Below, in pieces: positions 36,271-44,649 of a stretch of DNA of 64,000 bases; positions within the stretch are counted from its first letter, which is position 1, and every line of letters starts with the position of its first letter. The stretch lies in contig NC_015167.1 in assembly GCF_000190595.1 (NCBI RefSeq), forward strand, positions 1,415,501 to 1,479,500, given 5' to 3'. This DNA is from Cellulophaga lytica DSM 7489. GTDB taxonomy: Bacteria > Bacteroidota > Bacteroidia > Flavobacteriales > Flavobacteriaceae. The notes below the pieces were generated by a model that was not told the DNA's origin, searched no databases, and saw nothing but the letters and a program-made list of their open reading frames with translations. A program made the translations under genes and the position numbers.

Positions 36271-37284
36271 ATGTCCGTTAACAAAAATGCTTTAATTAGG
36301 TATAAAACAATTGATAAGTGCCTTCAAAATAAATACCGTAAATGGACATTAGATGGCTTAATTAATGCATGTTCTGATGCACTTTATGAATATGAAGGAA
36401 GAGAAATTAACGTTAGCAAACGTACTATACAATTAGATATACAAATGATGAGGAGTAATAAGCTAGGTTATAATGCTCCTATAGTTGTTTATGATAAAAA
36501 ATTTTACAAATATGAAGATGAAAACTTTTCAATAACAAATATACCATTAAATGAAAATGATATGAATGTGTTATCTGAAACTGTTCAAATGCTAAAACAA
36601 TTTAAAGATTTCTCTCTTTTTTCAGAACTTGGTGGAATTATACAGAGATTAGAAGATAAAGTATATTCAGAAAAAACGCATCAATCTTCAATTATTCATT
36701 TAGATAAAAATGAAAAACTAAAGGGATTAGAACATTTAGACTCTTTATACCAAGCAATTCTTAAAAAAATAGTTCTTCGAATAACATACCAATCTTTTAA
36801 TGCTCACAAGCCATCTAAAATTATTTTTCACCCCTATATTTTAAAAGAGTTTAATAACAGATGGTTTTTAATTGGAAAAAGTAATAAATCAAATAAAATA
36901 GTAACATTTGCTTTAGACAGAATTATTTCTATTGATTTTGATACAACTACTACTTATAATATAATAAATTTTGATGGAGATAATTATTATAAAGATGTGA
37001 TTGGAGTAACAGTTAATAACAAAAGAGCTGAACGTATACAATTTTGGGTAGATAAAAAAAATGCTCCTTACGTAAAAACCAAACCTTTTCACAAATCACA
37101 ACGAATTATAAAGGAAACAGATAATGGAATTATTTTTAACATTTTTGTCAAAATAAACTTTGAATTGGAAAGACTTATTCTAGGTTTTGGAGATTCCATA
37201 GAGGTTATAAAGCCTAAAAAATTAAGGGATAAAATACATTCAAAACTAATAGCAGCAAATAACCTTTATAATCAACAAGAATAA
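36271..37284 (+). CDS. WYL-domain transcriptional regulator
   Basis: A 337-residue regulator with an N-terminal winged helix-turn-helix (about 10-75, DKCLQNKYRKWTLDGLINAC and SKRTIQLDIQMMR), a middle WYL domain (about 155-225, with ITYQSFNAHKPSKIIFHPY and NRWFLIGKS) and a C-terminal WCX-like region (about 240-330). WYL domains often bind nucleic acid or nucleotide ligands produced by damage. It is divergent from the RtcB-family ligase with 157 bases between starts, so it most likely senses RNA or DNA damage and controls the ligase, and possibly itself. Confidence 0.9.
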   Translation: MSVNKNALIRYKTIDKCLQNKYRKWTLDGLINACSDALYEYEGREINVSKRTIQLDIQMMRSNKLGYNAPIVVYDKKFYKYEDENFSITNIPLNENDMNVLSETVQMLKQFKDFSLFSELGGIIQRLEDKVYSEKTHQSSIIHLDKNEKLKGLEHLDSLYQAILKKIVLRITYQSFNAHKPSKIIFHPYILKEFNNRWFLIGKSNKSNKIVTFALDRIISIDFDTTTTYNIINFDGDNYYKDVIGVTVNNKRAERIQFWVDKKNAPYVKTKPFHKSQRIIKETDNGIIFNIFVKINFELERLILGFGDSIEVIKPKKLRDKIHSKLIAANNLYNQQE

Positions 37285-37290
37285 AAAAAA

Positions 37291-37310
37291 CCTTTACATT
37301 TCTGTAAAGG
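37291..37310. terminator. bidirectional terminator, WYL gene / tRNA
   Basis: CCTTTACA (37291-37298) pairs perfectly with TGTAAAGG (37303-37310) around TTTC. The plus side is followed by CTTTTGTTT, the minus side by a run of eight T, so it can end both the WYL gene and the tRNA transcript on the opposite strand. Confidence 0.75.
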
Positions 37311-37324
37311 CTTTTGTTTGCTTG

Positions 37325-37398
37325 TGGTCCCACATGGGCTCGAACCATGGACCCCCTGATTATGAGTCAGGTGCTCTAACCAGCTGAGCTATAGGACC
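37325..37398 (-). tRNA. tRNA with CAU anticodon (Met elongator, or Ile2)
   Basis: On the minus strand a full cloverleaf can be drawn: acceptor GGTCCTA/TGGGACC, D-arm GCTC/GAGC, anticodon stem CCTGA/TCAGG with loop CTCATAA (anticodon CAU at 37362-37364), a variable loop, and T-arm CATGG/CCATG with TTCGAGC. The discriminator is A and the CCA tail is not encoded. A CAU anticodon means elongator Met or lysidine-modified Ile2; it is not initiator-like (acceptor starts with a G-C pair). I favour Met. Confidence 0.9.
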
Positions 37399-37472
37399 CG
37401 CATTTTGCGGATGCAATATTACTATTTATTTTGTTACAATCCAAAAGAACATTGCAGTTATATTTACTTTTT

Positions 37473-37886
37473 TTATTCTGCCACAGTTGGTGCTTCTTGG
37501 CAAAGCTCTATTAATGTGCCATTTGTACCCTTTGGGTGTAAAAAAGCAACTAATTTATTATCTGCTCCTTTTTTTGGTATTTCGTTTAAAACCACAAAAC
37601 CTTCAGCTTTTAAACGTGTAATTTCTGCTACAATATCATCTACAGCAAAGGCTATATGGTGTACACCCTCTCCTTTTTTTGCTATAAATTTTGCTATAGG
37701 GCTATCTTCTTTTGTAGCCTCTAACAACTCTATTTTATTTGGTCCTTGCATAAAAAAAGAGGTTTTAACACCCTCAGACGCCACTTCTTCTTCTTTGTAG
37801 CTTGGTATACCCAGCAATTTTTCAAACAAAATATTAGATGCTTTTAAATCTTTAACCGCTATTCCTATATGTTCTATTTTTTGCAT
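37473..37886 (-). CDS. mce: methylmalonyl-CoA epimerase
   Basis: A 137-residue glyoxalase-fold (VOC) protein that interconverts D- and L-methylmalonyl-CoA in propionate metabolism. Metal-binding residues are visible in KIEHIGIAVKDL, EGVHHIAFAVDDI and NGTLIELCQ. It is upstream of the tRNA on the same strand and divergent from rbfA. Flavobacteria typically have this gene for propionyl-CoA breakdown together with methylmalonyl-CoA mutase, which is not in this window. Confidence 0.95.
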   Translation of the reverse strand: MQKIEHIGIAVKDLKASNILFEKLLGIPSYKEEEVASEGVKTSFFMQGPNKIELLEATKEDSPIAKFIAKKGEGVHHIAFAVDDIVAEITRLKAEGFVVLNEIPKKGADNKLVAFLHPKGTNGTLIELCQEAPTVAE

Positions 37887-37942
37887 AATTTATCTTTAAA
37901 AATATAAATGCTAAAATTACAACAATTAATCTTTTAGCTAAT

Positions 37943-37958
37943 ACCTAGGATACTAGGT
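37943..37958. promoter_or_regulatory. small palindrome between mce and rbfA
   Basis: ACCTAG (37943-37948) and CTAGGT (37953-37958) form a perfect 6-bp inverted repeat with spacer GATA. It lies about 30 bases upstream of the rbfA -7 box and could be an operator, or chance. Confidence 0.25.
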
Positions 37959-37988
37959 TAAGGTATAGGAGTCTAATAATATAAATTG

Positions 37989-37996
37989 TACTTTTG
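37989..37996 (+). promoter_or_regulatory. -7 promoter box of rbfA (leaderless)
   Basis: TACTTTTG is a perfect TAnnTTTG only 4 bases before the rbfA ATG at 38001. With the usual distance to the start site, transcription would begin at or within one or two bases of the ATG. Confidence 0.55.
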
Positions 37997-38000
37997 CCCC

Positions 38001-38393
38001 ATGGAAACTCAAAGACAGAAAAAAATAGGAGGCGTAATACAAAAAGATATCGCAGATATCTTACAACGCGCAGTGATTGATGGTGGTTTGCGTGGTACAC
38101 TTATATCTGTTTCTAAGGTGGTTGTTACTACAGATTTATCTATAGCTAAAGTATATATTAGTATTTTTCCGCATAAAAATGCAGATGAGCTTTTAGAAGG
38201 TATAAAATCTAACCAACCATTAATAAAGCATGAGCTTGCTCAACGTACCAAAAACCAATTGCGTCGTGTACCAGAATTGTTATTTTTTATAGACGATTCT
38301 TTAGAGTACATAGACGGTATTGAAAAATCTTTAAAGGGAGAGGATAACCCTATAGAAAATCCAGATTTACTAGAACGCAGAAAAAAATCTTAA
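38001..38393 (+). CDS. rbfA: 30S ribosome-binding factor A
   Basis: RbfA helps the 30S subunit mature and process 16S rRNA, notably in the cold. The sequence shows the family start METQRQKKIGGVIQKDIADI, VSKVVVTTDLSIAKVYISIF and the KH-like segment RVPELLFFIDDSLEYIDGIE. A TTG at 37986 extends the frame by five residues, but the ATG at 38001 is the natural start (130 residues). A perfect -7 box ends 4 bases before this ATG, predicting a leaderless mRNA. It is followed after 2 bases by the LolC/E-like permease. Confidence 0.95.
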   Translation: METQRQKKIGGVIQKDIADILQRAVIDGGLRGTLISVSKVVVTTDLSIAKVYISIFPHKNADELLEGIKSNQPLIKHELAQRTKNQLRRVPELLFFIDDSLEYIDGIEKSLKGEDNPIENPDLLERRKKS

Positions 38394-38395
38394 GA

Positions 38396-39604
38396 TTGAA
38401 TTTTCCGCTATACATCGCTAAGCGTTATGTACGTTCTAAAAGCAGTCAAAACGCTGTAAACATTATCAATTTTATTACATTTTTAGTAATTGTTATTGGT
38501 TCTGCAGCGCTTTTTATTGTATTATCTGGCTTTGCCGGATTAAAAACATATAGCCTTAGTTTTAGTGAAAGTTTTGACCCAGATTTAAAAGCTTCTCCGT
38601 TAACCGGAAAATTTATATCGGTTTTACCAGAACAAGAAACCAAATTACAAAATATAGACGGTGTACTTTCTTTTTCTAAAGAACTAGAAGAAAAGGTATA
38701 CTTTTTACATAATGAAAAAAGTCATATTGGCTATATTAAAGGTGTAGATAGTAACTACAATAAAGTTACAAGCGTAGATAGTACCTTGTACTTTGGCGAG
38801 TGGTTACTAGATAGCCAAAGAGGTGTAGTAGGTATTGGTATTGCAAATTTACTAGGGCTAACGGTTAACAATTACAGGAGTCCTTTGCAAATATTAGTAC
38901 CCAAACCAAAAAAAGGTGCGGTTAACCAAGGCGGATTTAATAAAACACCCTACAACCAGCACAATGTTGTAGTTAGTGGTATGTATAACGTAGCAGAGGA
39001 CTTAGATAAAAAATACCTTTTTACAAGTTTACCTGTAGTTCAAAAATTACTAGAGAAAGACAGTTTACAGATTTCTGCTATAAATTTTAAGGTTGATGGA
39101 ACTAAAAATATTAACAGTATCAAAAAAGAAATTGCTGCTGTTTTTAACCAAAATGTAGTTTTAAAAGATAGGCAAGAGCAAAATAGCACGTTACACCGTA
39201 TGCTAAACACAGAAAACTTGGCTACATACCTAATTTTTACATTAGTGCTTATAATTGCCTTATTTAATGTTGTAGGCGCTATTATTATGATGATTTTAGA
39301 TAAAAAAGAAAACTCTAAAACATTATACTACCTAGGAGCTACTATTAAGGAGTTGCGCAAAATTTATTTTGTACAAGGCACACTTGTTACCAGTATTGGT
39401 GGTTTGGTTGGTGTTTTTATTGGATCATTACTAATATGGTCTCAACTAGCTTTTGGTTGGCTAAAAATAAACGCTTTTTTAGCTTACCCTGTAGAGTACA
39501 AAATACTAAATGTTGTAATTGTACTAGCTACTATTATTGTACTAGGATTAATATCTGCTAAAATTGCAAGTAGCAGAATTAGCAAAAAATTAATTACACA
39601 ATAA
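38396..39604 (+). CDS. LolC/LolE-like ABC transporter permease
   Basis: A 402-residue FtsX/MacB-type permease with one N-terminal membrane helix (about 22-46), a periplasmic domain (about 50-265) and three C-terminal helices (about 275-400, with MMILDKKENSKTLYYLGAT). This is the layout of LolC/E subunits that release lipoproteins from the inner membrane. The frame begins at TTG 38396, two bases after the rbfA stop; no closer ATG exists, and LNFPLYIAKRYVRSK is the usual flavobacterial N-terminus. The ATPase partner is not in this window. Confidence 0.85.
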   Translation: MNFPLYIAKRYVRSKSSQNAVNIINFITFLVIVIGSAALFIVLSGFAGLKTYSLSFSESFDPDLKASPLTGKFISVLPEQETKLQNIDGVLSFSKELEEKVYFLHNEKSHIGYIKGVDSNYNKVTSVDSTLYFGEWLLDSQRGVVGIGIANLLGLTVNNYRSPLQILVPKPKKGAVNQGGFNKTPYNQHNVVVSGMYNVAEDLDKKYLFTSLPVVQKLLEKDSLQISAINFKVDGTKNINSIKKEIAAVFNQNVVLKDRQEQNSTLHRMLNTENLATYLIFTLVLIIALFNVVGAIIMMILDKKENSKTLYYLGATIKELRKIYFVQGTLVTSIGGLVGVFIGSLLIWSQLAFGWLKINAFLAYPVEYKILNVVIVLATIIVLGLISAKIASSRISKKLITQ

Positions 39605-39716
39605 AAAATAAAAACACTTCTTTTTGGGTCTCTACCCAACAAAACGTTGCACCTAATTCTAACTGTTAAGAGATTAAATTAAACAATTAAAAGTGCCAAT
39701 TATTTAATGCTTTGGA

Positions 39717-40709
39717 TTAAGAAAACTGGTGATCACCAAACTTATCTAAAACCTCATCAAAAGCAGCAAAAACATCTACAGAATCGTCACTAGTTACCAT
39801 TTTCATACGGTACTGTTTAAAATCTGGTATTCCTTTAAAGTAGTTGGTATAATGCCTACGGGTTTCAAAAACACCTAGCTTTTCACCTTTCCAATCTATT
39901 GCCATTTGTAGATGTCTACGGGCAGCTTCTACGCGCTCTTGCATTGTTGGTGGTGCTTTGTGTTCTCCTGTTTTTATAAAGTGTTTAACCTCATTAAAAA
40001 ACCAAGGGTAGCCAATACTTGCTCTACCAATCATTGCGCCATCTAAACCATATTCATCTCTCATTTTTACAGCAGCTTCTGGAGAGTCTACATCACCATT
40101 ACCAAAAACAGGAATATGCATACGTTGGTTATTTTTAACCTGAGCAATTGGTTTCCAATCTGCATTACCTTTATACATTTGCACACGTGTTCTGCCGTGT
40201 ATAGCTATTGCTGCACAGCCAACATCTTGTAAACGTTCTGCAACCTCAACAATTTTAATAGAATCTGTATCCCAACCCAAACGAGTCTTTACTGTAACAG
40301 GTAATTTAGTGTGCTTTACCATTGCATCGGTAAGCTTAACCATTAAATCTATGTCTTTTAAAATACCAGCACCAGCACCTTTGCTTACTACCTTTTTTAC
40401 AGGACAACCAAAGTTAATATCTATAATATCTGGGTTAGATTTTTCTACAATCTCTACAGAGCGTAACATAGAATCTAAGTTTGCGCCAAAAATTTGTATA
40501 CCTACAGGTCGTTCTTTCTCATAAATATCTAATTTCATAACGCTTTTAGCTGCATCACGAATTAAACCTTCTGATGAAATAAACTCTGTATACACCACAT
40601 CTGCGCCCTGTTCTTTGCACAAAGCTCTAAATGGTGGGTCGCTTACATCTTCCATTGGTGCTAACAACAACGGAAATTCTGGTAACTGTATGTCTCCTAT
40701 TTTTGGCAT
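39717..40709 (-). CDS. dusB: tRNA-dihydrouridine synthase
   Basis: A 330-residue Dus-family flavoenzyme that reduces uridine to dihydrouridine in tRNA. Visible parts are the FMN-barrel start LPLLLAPMEDVSDPPFR-like segment (about 13-30), the catalytic Cys region FGCPVKKVVSKGAGAG (about 99), VTVKTRLGW, AIHGRTRVQMYKG and GNGDVDSPEAA. It is DusB-like in length and motif. A perfect TAAATTTG box lies only 4 bases upstream of the ATG on the minus strand, again predicting a leaderless mRNA. It is convergent with the permease gene. Confidence 0.93.
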   Translation of the reverse strand: MPKIGDIQLPEFPLLLAPMEDVSDPPFRALCKEQGADVVYTEFISSEGLIRDAAKSVMKLDIYEKERPVGIQIFGANLDSMLRSVEIVEKSNPDIIDINFGCPVKKVVSKGAGAGILKDIDLMVKLTDAMVKHTKLPVTVKTRLGWDTDSIKIVEVAERLQDVGCAAIAIHGRTRVQMYKGNADWKPIAQVKNNQRMHIPVFGNGDVDSPEAAVKMRDEYGLDGAMIGRASIGYPWFFNEVKHFIKTGEHKAPPTMQERVEAARRHLQMAIDWKGEKLGVFETRRHYTNYFKGIPDFKQYRMKMVTSDDSVDVFAAFDEVLDKFGDHQFS

Positions 40710-40713
40710 TTGG

Positions 40714-40721
40714 CAAATTTA
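40714..40721 (-). promoter_or_regulatory. -7 promoter box of dusB (leaderless)
   Basis: The minus strand reads TAAATTTG, a perfect TAnnTTTG, with 4 bases between it and the ATG at 40709. Confidence 0.55.
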
Positions 40722-40839
40722 CAACATATCCGTTACCTAAAAAACAGAAAACATTCTATCTTAACCCTATATCTTTAGAAATTAATAACCTTACGTCTTA
40801 GGAGTATATACCATTGGTAGTTTTTAAACATAAAAAAAA

Positions 40840-40863
40840 CGGAAATCCAGTTAAGGAAATCCG
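40840..40863 (-). terminator. terminator after the OmpA-family gene
   Basis: On the minus strand CGGATTTCC (40855-40863) pairs with GGATTTCCG (40840-40848), with a central 2x2 mismatch, and is followed by a run of eight T. It lies about 35 bases after the OmpA-family stop. Confidence 0.65.
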
Positions 40864-40898
40864 CTTTAATAATTATAGTTGTTAGCTAGTGTTATTGC

Positions 40899-41729
40899 TT
40901 ATTCGTTAGAAGCCATTAGTGCAAAAAACTTATCTATGTTAGGTAAGATTACAATACGTGTTCTTCTATTTTTAGCTCTATCTTCTTTAGTATCGTTAGA
41001 CGCTAAAGGAACATAACTACTTCTACCAGATGCAATTAATTTTTCTGGAGCTACGTTATATTTAGTTTGTAACTTACGTACAATAGATGTTGCTCTTAAT
41101 ACACTTAAATCCCAGTTATCTGTTACTTTAGGAGTGCTTATAGATCTAGAATCTGTATGCCCTTCTACCATAACCTCTATACTAGGCTCAGAGTTAATAA
41201 CGTCTGCTAATTTTTGTAAAATAGCGTCTGCTTTGTTGCTTACATTGTAGCTAGCAGTGTTAAATAATAACTTATCAGATATAGAAATCATAACAACTGT
41301 ATCATCAATATCAATTGCAATATCTTCATCTTCATTTAAGCTATTTGTACCAATAGATTTTTTTAAGTTGTGAGACAATGCCAAGTTCATAGAATCTTTA
41401 AGTGTTTTAGCACCCATTAATTGTTCTGGACTAACATTTTTTAACGTCTCGCGCATTTTAGCTTTAACGTTATTACTAATAACTGCACCATCTGCAGAAA
41501 TTAATTTTGCATCGTTATCTTCAGTTAATGCATTTATTTTAGAATTATAATCAGCAACTCTTGCTTCTATTTTAGCAAACTTAGCTTCTAACTCTTCTTT
41601 TTCTACTGCAGTCTTGGTTAATTGACTTTTAGTTTCACCGTGAGCTTGTTGTAATTCTACATATTTCTTTTTTGAAACACATGATCCTAATAAAACTACC
41701 GCAGTTAATGCTAATGATATTTTCTTCAT
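40899..41729 (-). CDS. OmpA-family peptidoglycan-binding lipoprotein
   Basis: A 276-residue outer-membrane lipoprotein (cysteine in VVLLGSCVSKKKY) with a coiled-coil segment (about 25-75) and a C-terminal OmpA domain (about 145-265). The OmpA signature is complete: LLFNTASYNVSNKADAIL, VEGHTDSRSI, and NRRTRIVILPN with the peptidoglycan-binding Asp and Arg. It probably links the outer membrane to peptidoglycan. It is monocistronic, followed by a terminator, and divergent from lepA across a 301-base gap. Confidence 0.9.
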   Translation of the reverse strand: MKKISLALTAVVLLGSCVSKKKYVELQQAHGETKSQLTKTAVEKEELEAKFAKIEARVADYNSKINALTEDNDAKLISADGAVISNNVKAKMRETLKNVSPEQLMGAKTLKDSMNLALSHNLKKSIGTNSLNEDEDIAIDIDDTVVMISISDKLLFNTASYNVSNKADAILQKLADVINSEPSIEVMVEGHTDSRSISTPKVTDNWDLSVLRATSIVRKLQTKYNVAPEKLIASGRSSYVPLASNDTKEDRAKNRRTRIVILPNIDKFFALMASNE

Positions 41730-42030
41730 AATTTATGTTTTGTTCTGCAATAGATACGTAGATAAGATTAAAATAGATTTTTTATTTTAAAAATTCTTAT
41801 CTTAATGACTGATAATAAAGCACTTAAAATCTAAATTTTTTAACAAAAGTTGCTGTTAAATTTAAAACCATTGCGTTAAAACAGTGTAAAATCAGCATCG
41901 AAAAAGAAGAACTAACACATTTTATATGGTTTATAATTAAAAATTGTAATTAATTTTAGATGTGCTTTAAAATTAGACCCTTATAACCTGTAAAATATAA
42001 ACTATATTTGCAGCTACTTTAGTACTATAT
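41730..42030. other. divergent intergenic region, OmpA-like gene / lepA
   Basis: AT-rich 301-base gap between divergent genes. It contains the perfect lepA -7 box at 42003-42010. I see no open frame of note, no long inverted repeat and no RNA-like fold here. Confidence 0.6.
42003..42010 (+). promoter_or_regulatory. -7 promoter box of lepA
   Basis: TATATTTG, a perfect TAnnTTTG, 20 bases upstream of the lepA ATG; the leader would be about 14 bases. Confidence 0.6.
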
Positions 42031-43827
42031 ATGAAGAATATTCGAAATTTTTGCATTATTGCACACATAGATCACGGTAAAAGTACCCTAGCAGATAGAC
42101 TTTTAGACTATACTGGTTCTGTAACAGATCGTGAAAAACAAGATCAACTTTTAGATAGTATGGACTTGGAGCGAGAACGTGGTATTACCATAAAATCGCA
42201 CGCCATACAAATGGACTTTGAATACAAAGGAGAAAAATTTATTTTAAATTTAATAGATACTCCTGGCCACGTAGATTTTAGTTACGAGGTGTCTAGATCT
42301 ATTGCTGCTTGTGAAGGTGCTTTATTAATTGTAGATGCTGCACAAAGTATACAAGCACAAACCATATCTAACTTATATCTTGCTTTAGAAAACGACTTAG
42401 AAATAATTCCGGTTCTTAATAAAGTAGATTTACCTAGTGCAAACCCTGAAGAAGTTACAGATGATATTGTAGAACTTTTAGGTTGTGCTCCAGAAGATGT
42501 TATACACGCAAGTGGTAAAACTGGTTTTGGTGTAGATAATATTTTGGCTGCTGTAATAGAACGTATTCCTGCACCAGTTGGTAATGTAGACGAACCTTTA
42601 CAAGCCTTAGTTTTTGACTCTGTTTACAACCCTTTTAGAGGTGTAGAAACATATTTTAGAGTTATTAACGGTGAAATTAAAAAAGGACAAAAAATAAAAT
42701 TTGTAGCTACAGATAAAAGTTACTTTGCAGATGAAGTTGGTACCTTAAAACTAAACCAAGTTATTAAACAAAGTGTAAAAGCTGGTGATGTGGGTTACTT
42801 AATTACGGGCATTAAAGATGCGCGTGAGGTTAAAGTTGGTGATACTATTACAGATTCTGCCAACCCAACTATAAACCCTATTGATGGTTTTGAGGATGTA
42901 AAACCTATGGTATTTGCTGGTATTTACCCAGTAGATACAGATGAGTTTGAAGAATTGCGTTCTTCTATGGAAAAATTGCAATTAAATGATGCCTCTTTAG
43001 TATTTGCACCAGAAAGTAGTGCTGCTCTTGGTTTTGGTTTCCGTTGTGGATTTTTAGGAATGTTACATATGGAGATTATACAAGAACGTTTGGAGCGCGA
43101 GTTTAACATGACGGTTATTACTACAGTACCTAACGTTAGTTACTACGCATTTACGCGTAAAGACCCAGATACTCCGGTTATTGTTAATAACCCTACAGAT
43201 TTGCCAGACCCATCTAGCATAGACCGTGTAGAGGAACCTTACATAAAGGCAACCATAATTACAAAATCAGACTTTGTGGGTAATGTAATGTCTTTGTGTA
43301 TAGAAAAACGTGGACAAATTACAAACCAAACGTATTTAACACCAGAGCGTGTAGAGCTGTCTTTTGATATGCCACTTGCTGAAATTGTTTTTGATTTTTA
43401 TGATAGATTAAAAACGGTTTCTAAAGGATATGCTTCTTTTGATTATACGCCAATTGGTATGCGTACCTCTAAATTAGTACGTGTAGATATTTTATTAAAT
43501 GCACAACCAGTAGATGCCTTATCTGCCTTAATACACGCAGATAATGCTGTACATATTGGTAAAAAAATGTGTGAAAAATTAAAAGAATTAATTCCAAGAC
43601 AACAGTTTGATATTCCTATACAAGCGGCTATTGGAGCAAAAATTATTTCTAGAGAAACAACAAAAGCATTACGTAAAGATGTTACTGCAAAATGTTATGG
43701 TGGTGATATATCTAGAAAACGTAAACTTTTAGAAAAACAGAAAAAAGGTAAAAAACGTATGCGCCAGGTTGGTAACGTAGAGGTACCACAAGAGGCGTTT
43801 ATGGCGGTATTAAAACTTAACGATTAA
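42031..43827 (+). CDS. lepA: elongation factor 4
   Basis: LepA/EF4 is a translational GTPase related to EF-G that acts on stalled or misassembled ribosomes. At 598 residues it is full length. The P-loop [15 protein letters not shown] (about 10), switch [14 protein letters not shown] (about 75), NKVDLP (about 131), and the LepA-specific C-terminal domain (about 490-598, ending [19 protein letters not shown]) are all visible. It is a single gene with its own -7 box and a downstream bidirectional terminator. Confidence 0.97.
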   Translation: MKNIRNFCIIAHIDHGKSTLADRLLDYTGSVTDREKQDQLLDSMDLERERGITIKSHAIQMDFEYKGEKFILNLIDTPGHVDFSYEVSRSIAACEGALLIVDAAQSIQAQTISNLYLALENDLEIIPVLNKVDLPSANPEEVTDDIVELLGCAPEDVIHASGKTGFGVDNILAAVIERIPAPVGNVDEPLQALVFDSVYNPFRGVETYFRVINGEIKKGQKIKFVATDKSYFADEVGTLKLNQVIKQSVKAGDVGYLITGIKDAREVKVGDTITDSANPTINPIDGFEDVKPMVFAGIYPVDTDEFEELRSSMEKLQLNDASLVFAPESSAALGFGFRCGFLGMLHMEIIQERLEREFNMTVITTVPNVSYYAFTRKDPDTPVIVNNPTDLPDPSSIDRVEEPYIKATIITKSDFVGNVMSLCIEKRGQITNQTYLTPERVELSFDMPLAEIVFDFYDRLKTVSKGYASFDYTPIGMRTSKLVRVDILLNAQPVDALSALIHADNAVHIGKKMCEKLKELIPRQQFDIPIQAAIGAKIISRETTKALRKDVTAKCYGGDISRKRKLLEKQKKGKKRMRQVGNVEVPQEAFMAVLKLND

Positions 43828-43849
43828 TACCTATTACTTTATATATAAA

Positions 43850-43873
43850 AACCTTCATTAAAAAATGAAGGTT
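43850..43873. terminator. bidirectional terminator, lepA / response regulator
   Basis: AACCTTCATT (43850-43859) pairs perfectly with AATGAAGGTT (43864-43873) around four A. It is followed by a T-run on the plus strand and preceded by an A-run, so it serves both lepA and the convergent regulator gene. Confidence 0.85.
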
Positions 43874-43880
43874 TTTTGTT

Positions 43881-44644
43881 TTACTTCTCTAGCCACTTTC
43901 TAAACTCTGATGTGGAAGATGTGCTAGTCATTACTTTATCTTTTACACCAACCATTTTTAGTAGTAAGCGATTTTTAAAATGACTTTCTATATTGTCTAT
44001 ATAGTCTATACTAATTATTTCACTTCGGTTTATTTTAAAAAACTTTTTTGGATGTAACTGCTGGTGTATGGTTCCCAAATTAATGGAAATAGTATGCCTT
44101 TTTCCTTTTGCATCTGTAGCAACACAAAAATCTCCTGAAGCTTCTATTGTACTAATTTCTGAAACACTTAACAGCTGTATACCGTTTGCTTTTTTTATTA
44201 CAAATCTTGTTTTATAGTTGTTATGTTCTTCTTGTAACGCAATTTTAAGGTTTGTAAGTGTTTGGTAGATAGCGAGTTATAGTCTCCTTTATTAAATAAT
44301 GCTTGGTATTTTTCTAGCGCCTTTTTAAAATCTAACTGCGTGTATGGTTTTAAAATATAAGCAATACCATTTGTATTAAATGCCTGAAAAAGATACTCGT
44401 CATGCGCAGAGCAAAATATAATTGGGGCATCTATATTAACCTCATTATAGAGATCAAAAGATACACCATCTAAAAGCTGAATGTCAGACAAAATAATATC
44501 ATATGCATTACTCTCTAAAAAAAGTTTACCTTCTGCATTAGACCTTGCCCAGTCATACCCAACCTCATCATTAAAATAGTCTTTAACAAAAGAAACTAAT
44601 TTTTGAAAAGCTGGTATTTCATCTTCTAAAATTAAAATTTTCAT
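43881..44644 (-). pseudogene. LytTR-family response regulator split by a frameshift
   Basis: Two frames together make one normal response regulator of about 254 residues. The first (44198-44644) encodes the receiver domain (MKILILEDEIPAFQKL, phospho-acceptor Asp in IILSDIQLLDG, Lys in ILKPYTQ) and ends with an unrelated tail LRYKKNITTIKQDL. The LytTR DNA-binding domain continues in the -1 frame, open from about 44240 (ALQEEHNNYKTRFVIKKANG) to 43881 (SEFRKWLEK). The switch falls at a run of four A on the minus strand (44243-44246); adding one A restores a single frame. It sits 5 bases after the LytS-like kinase gene, so the kinase partner may be uncoupled, or the base may be a sequencing error. 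Confidence 0.8.
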
Positions 44645-44649
44645 CTACT

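Noticed and set aside
39624-39639. TTGGGT/ACCCAA hairpin after the LolC/E-like gene
   Set aside because: The stem is short and is not followed by T residues on either strand.
44198-44246. Programmed frameshift in the response regulator
   Set aside because: The site (C TTA AAA) is not a classic slippery heptamer and no downstream stimulatory structure is evident; an indel or sequencing error is more likely, though not excluded.
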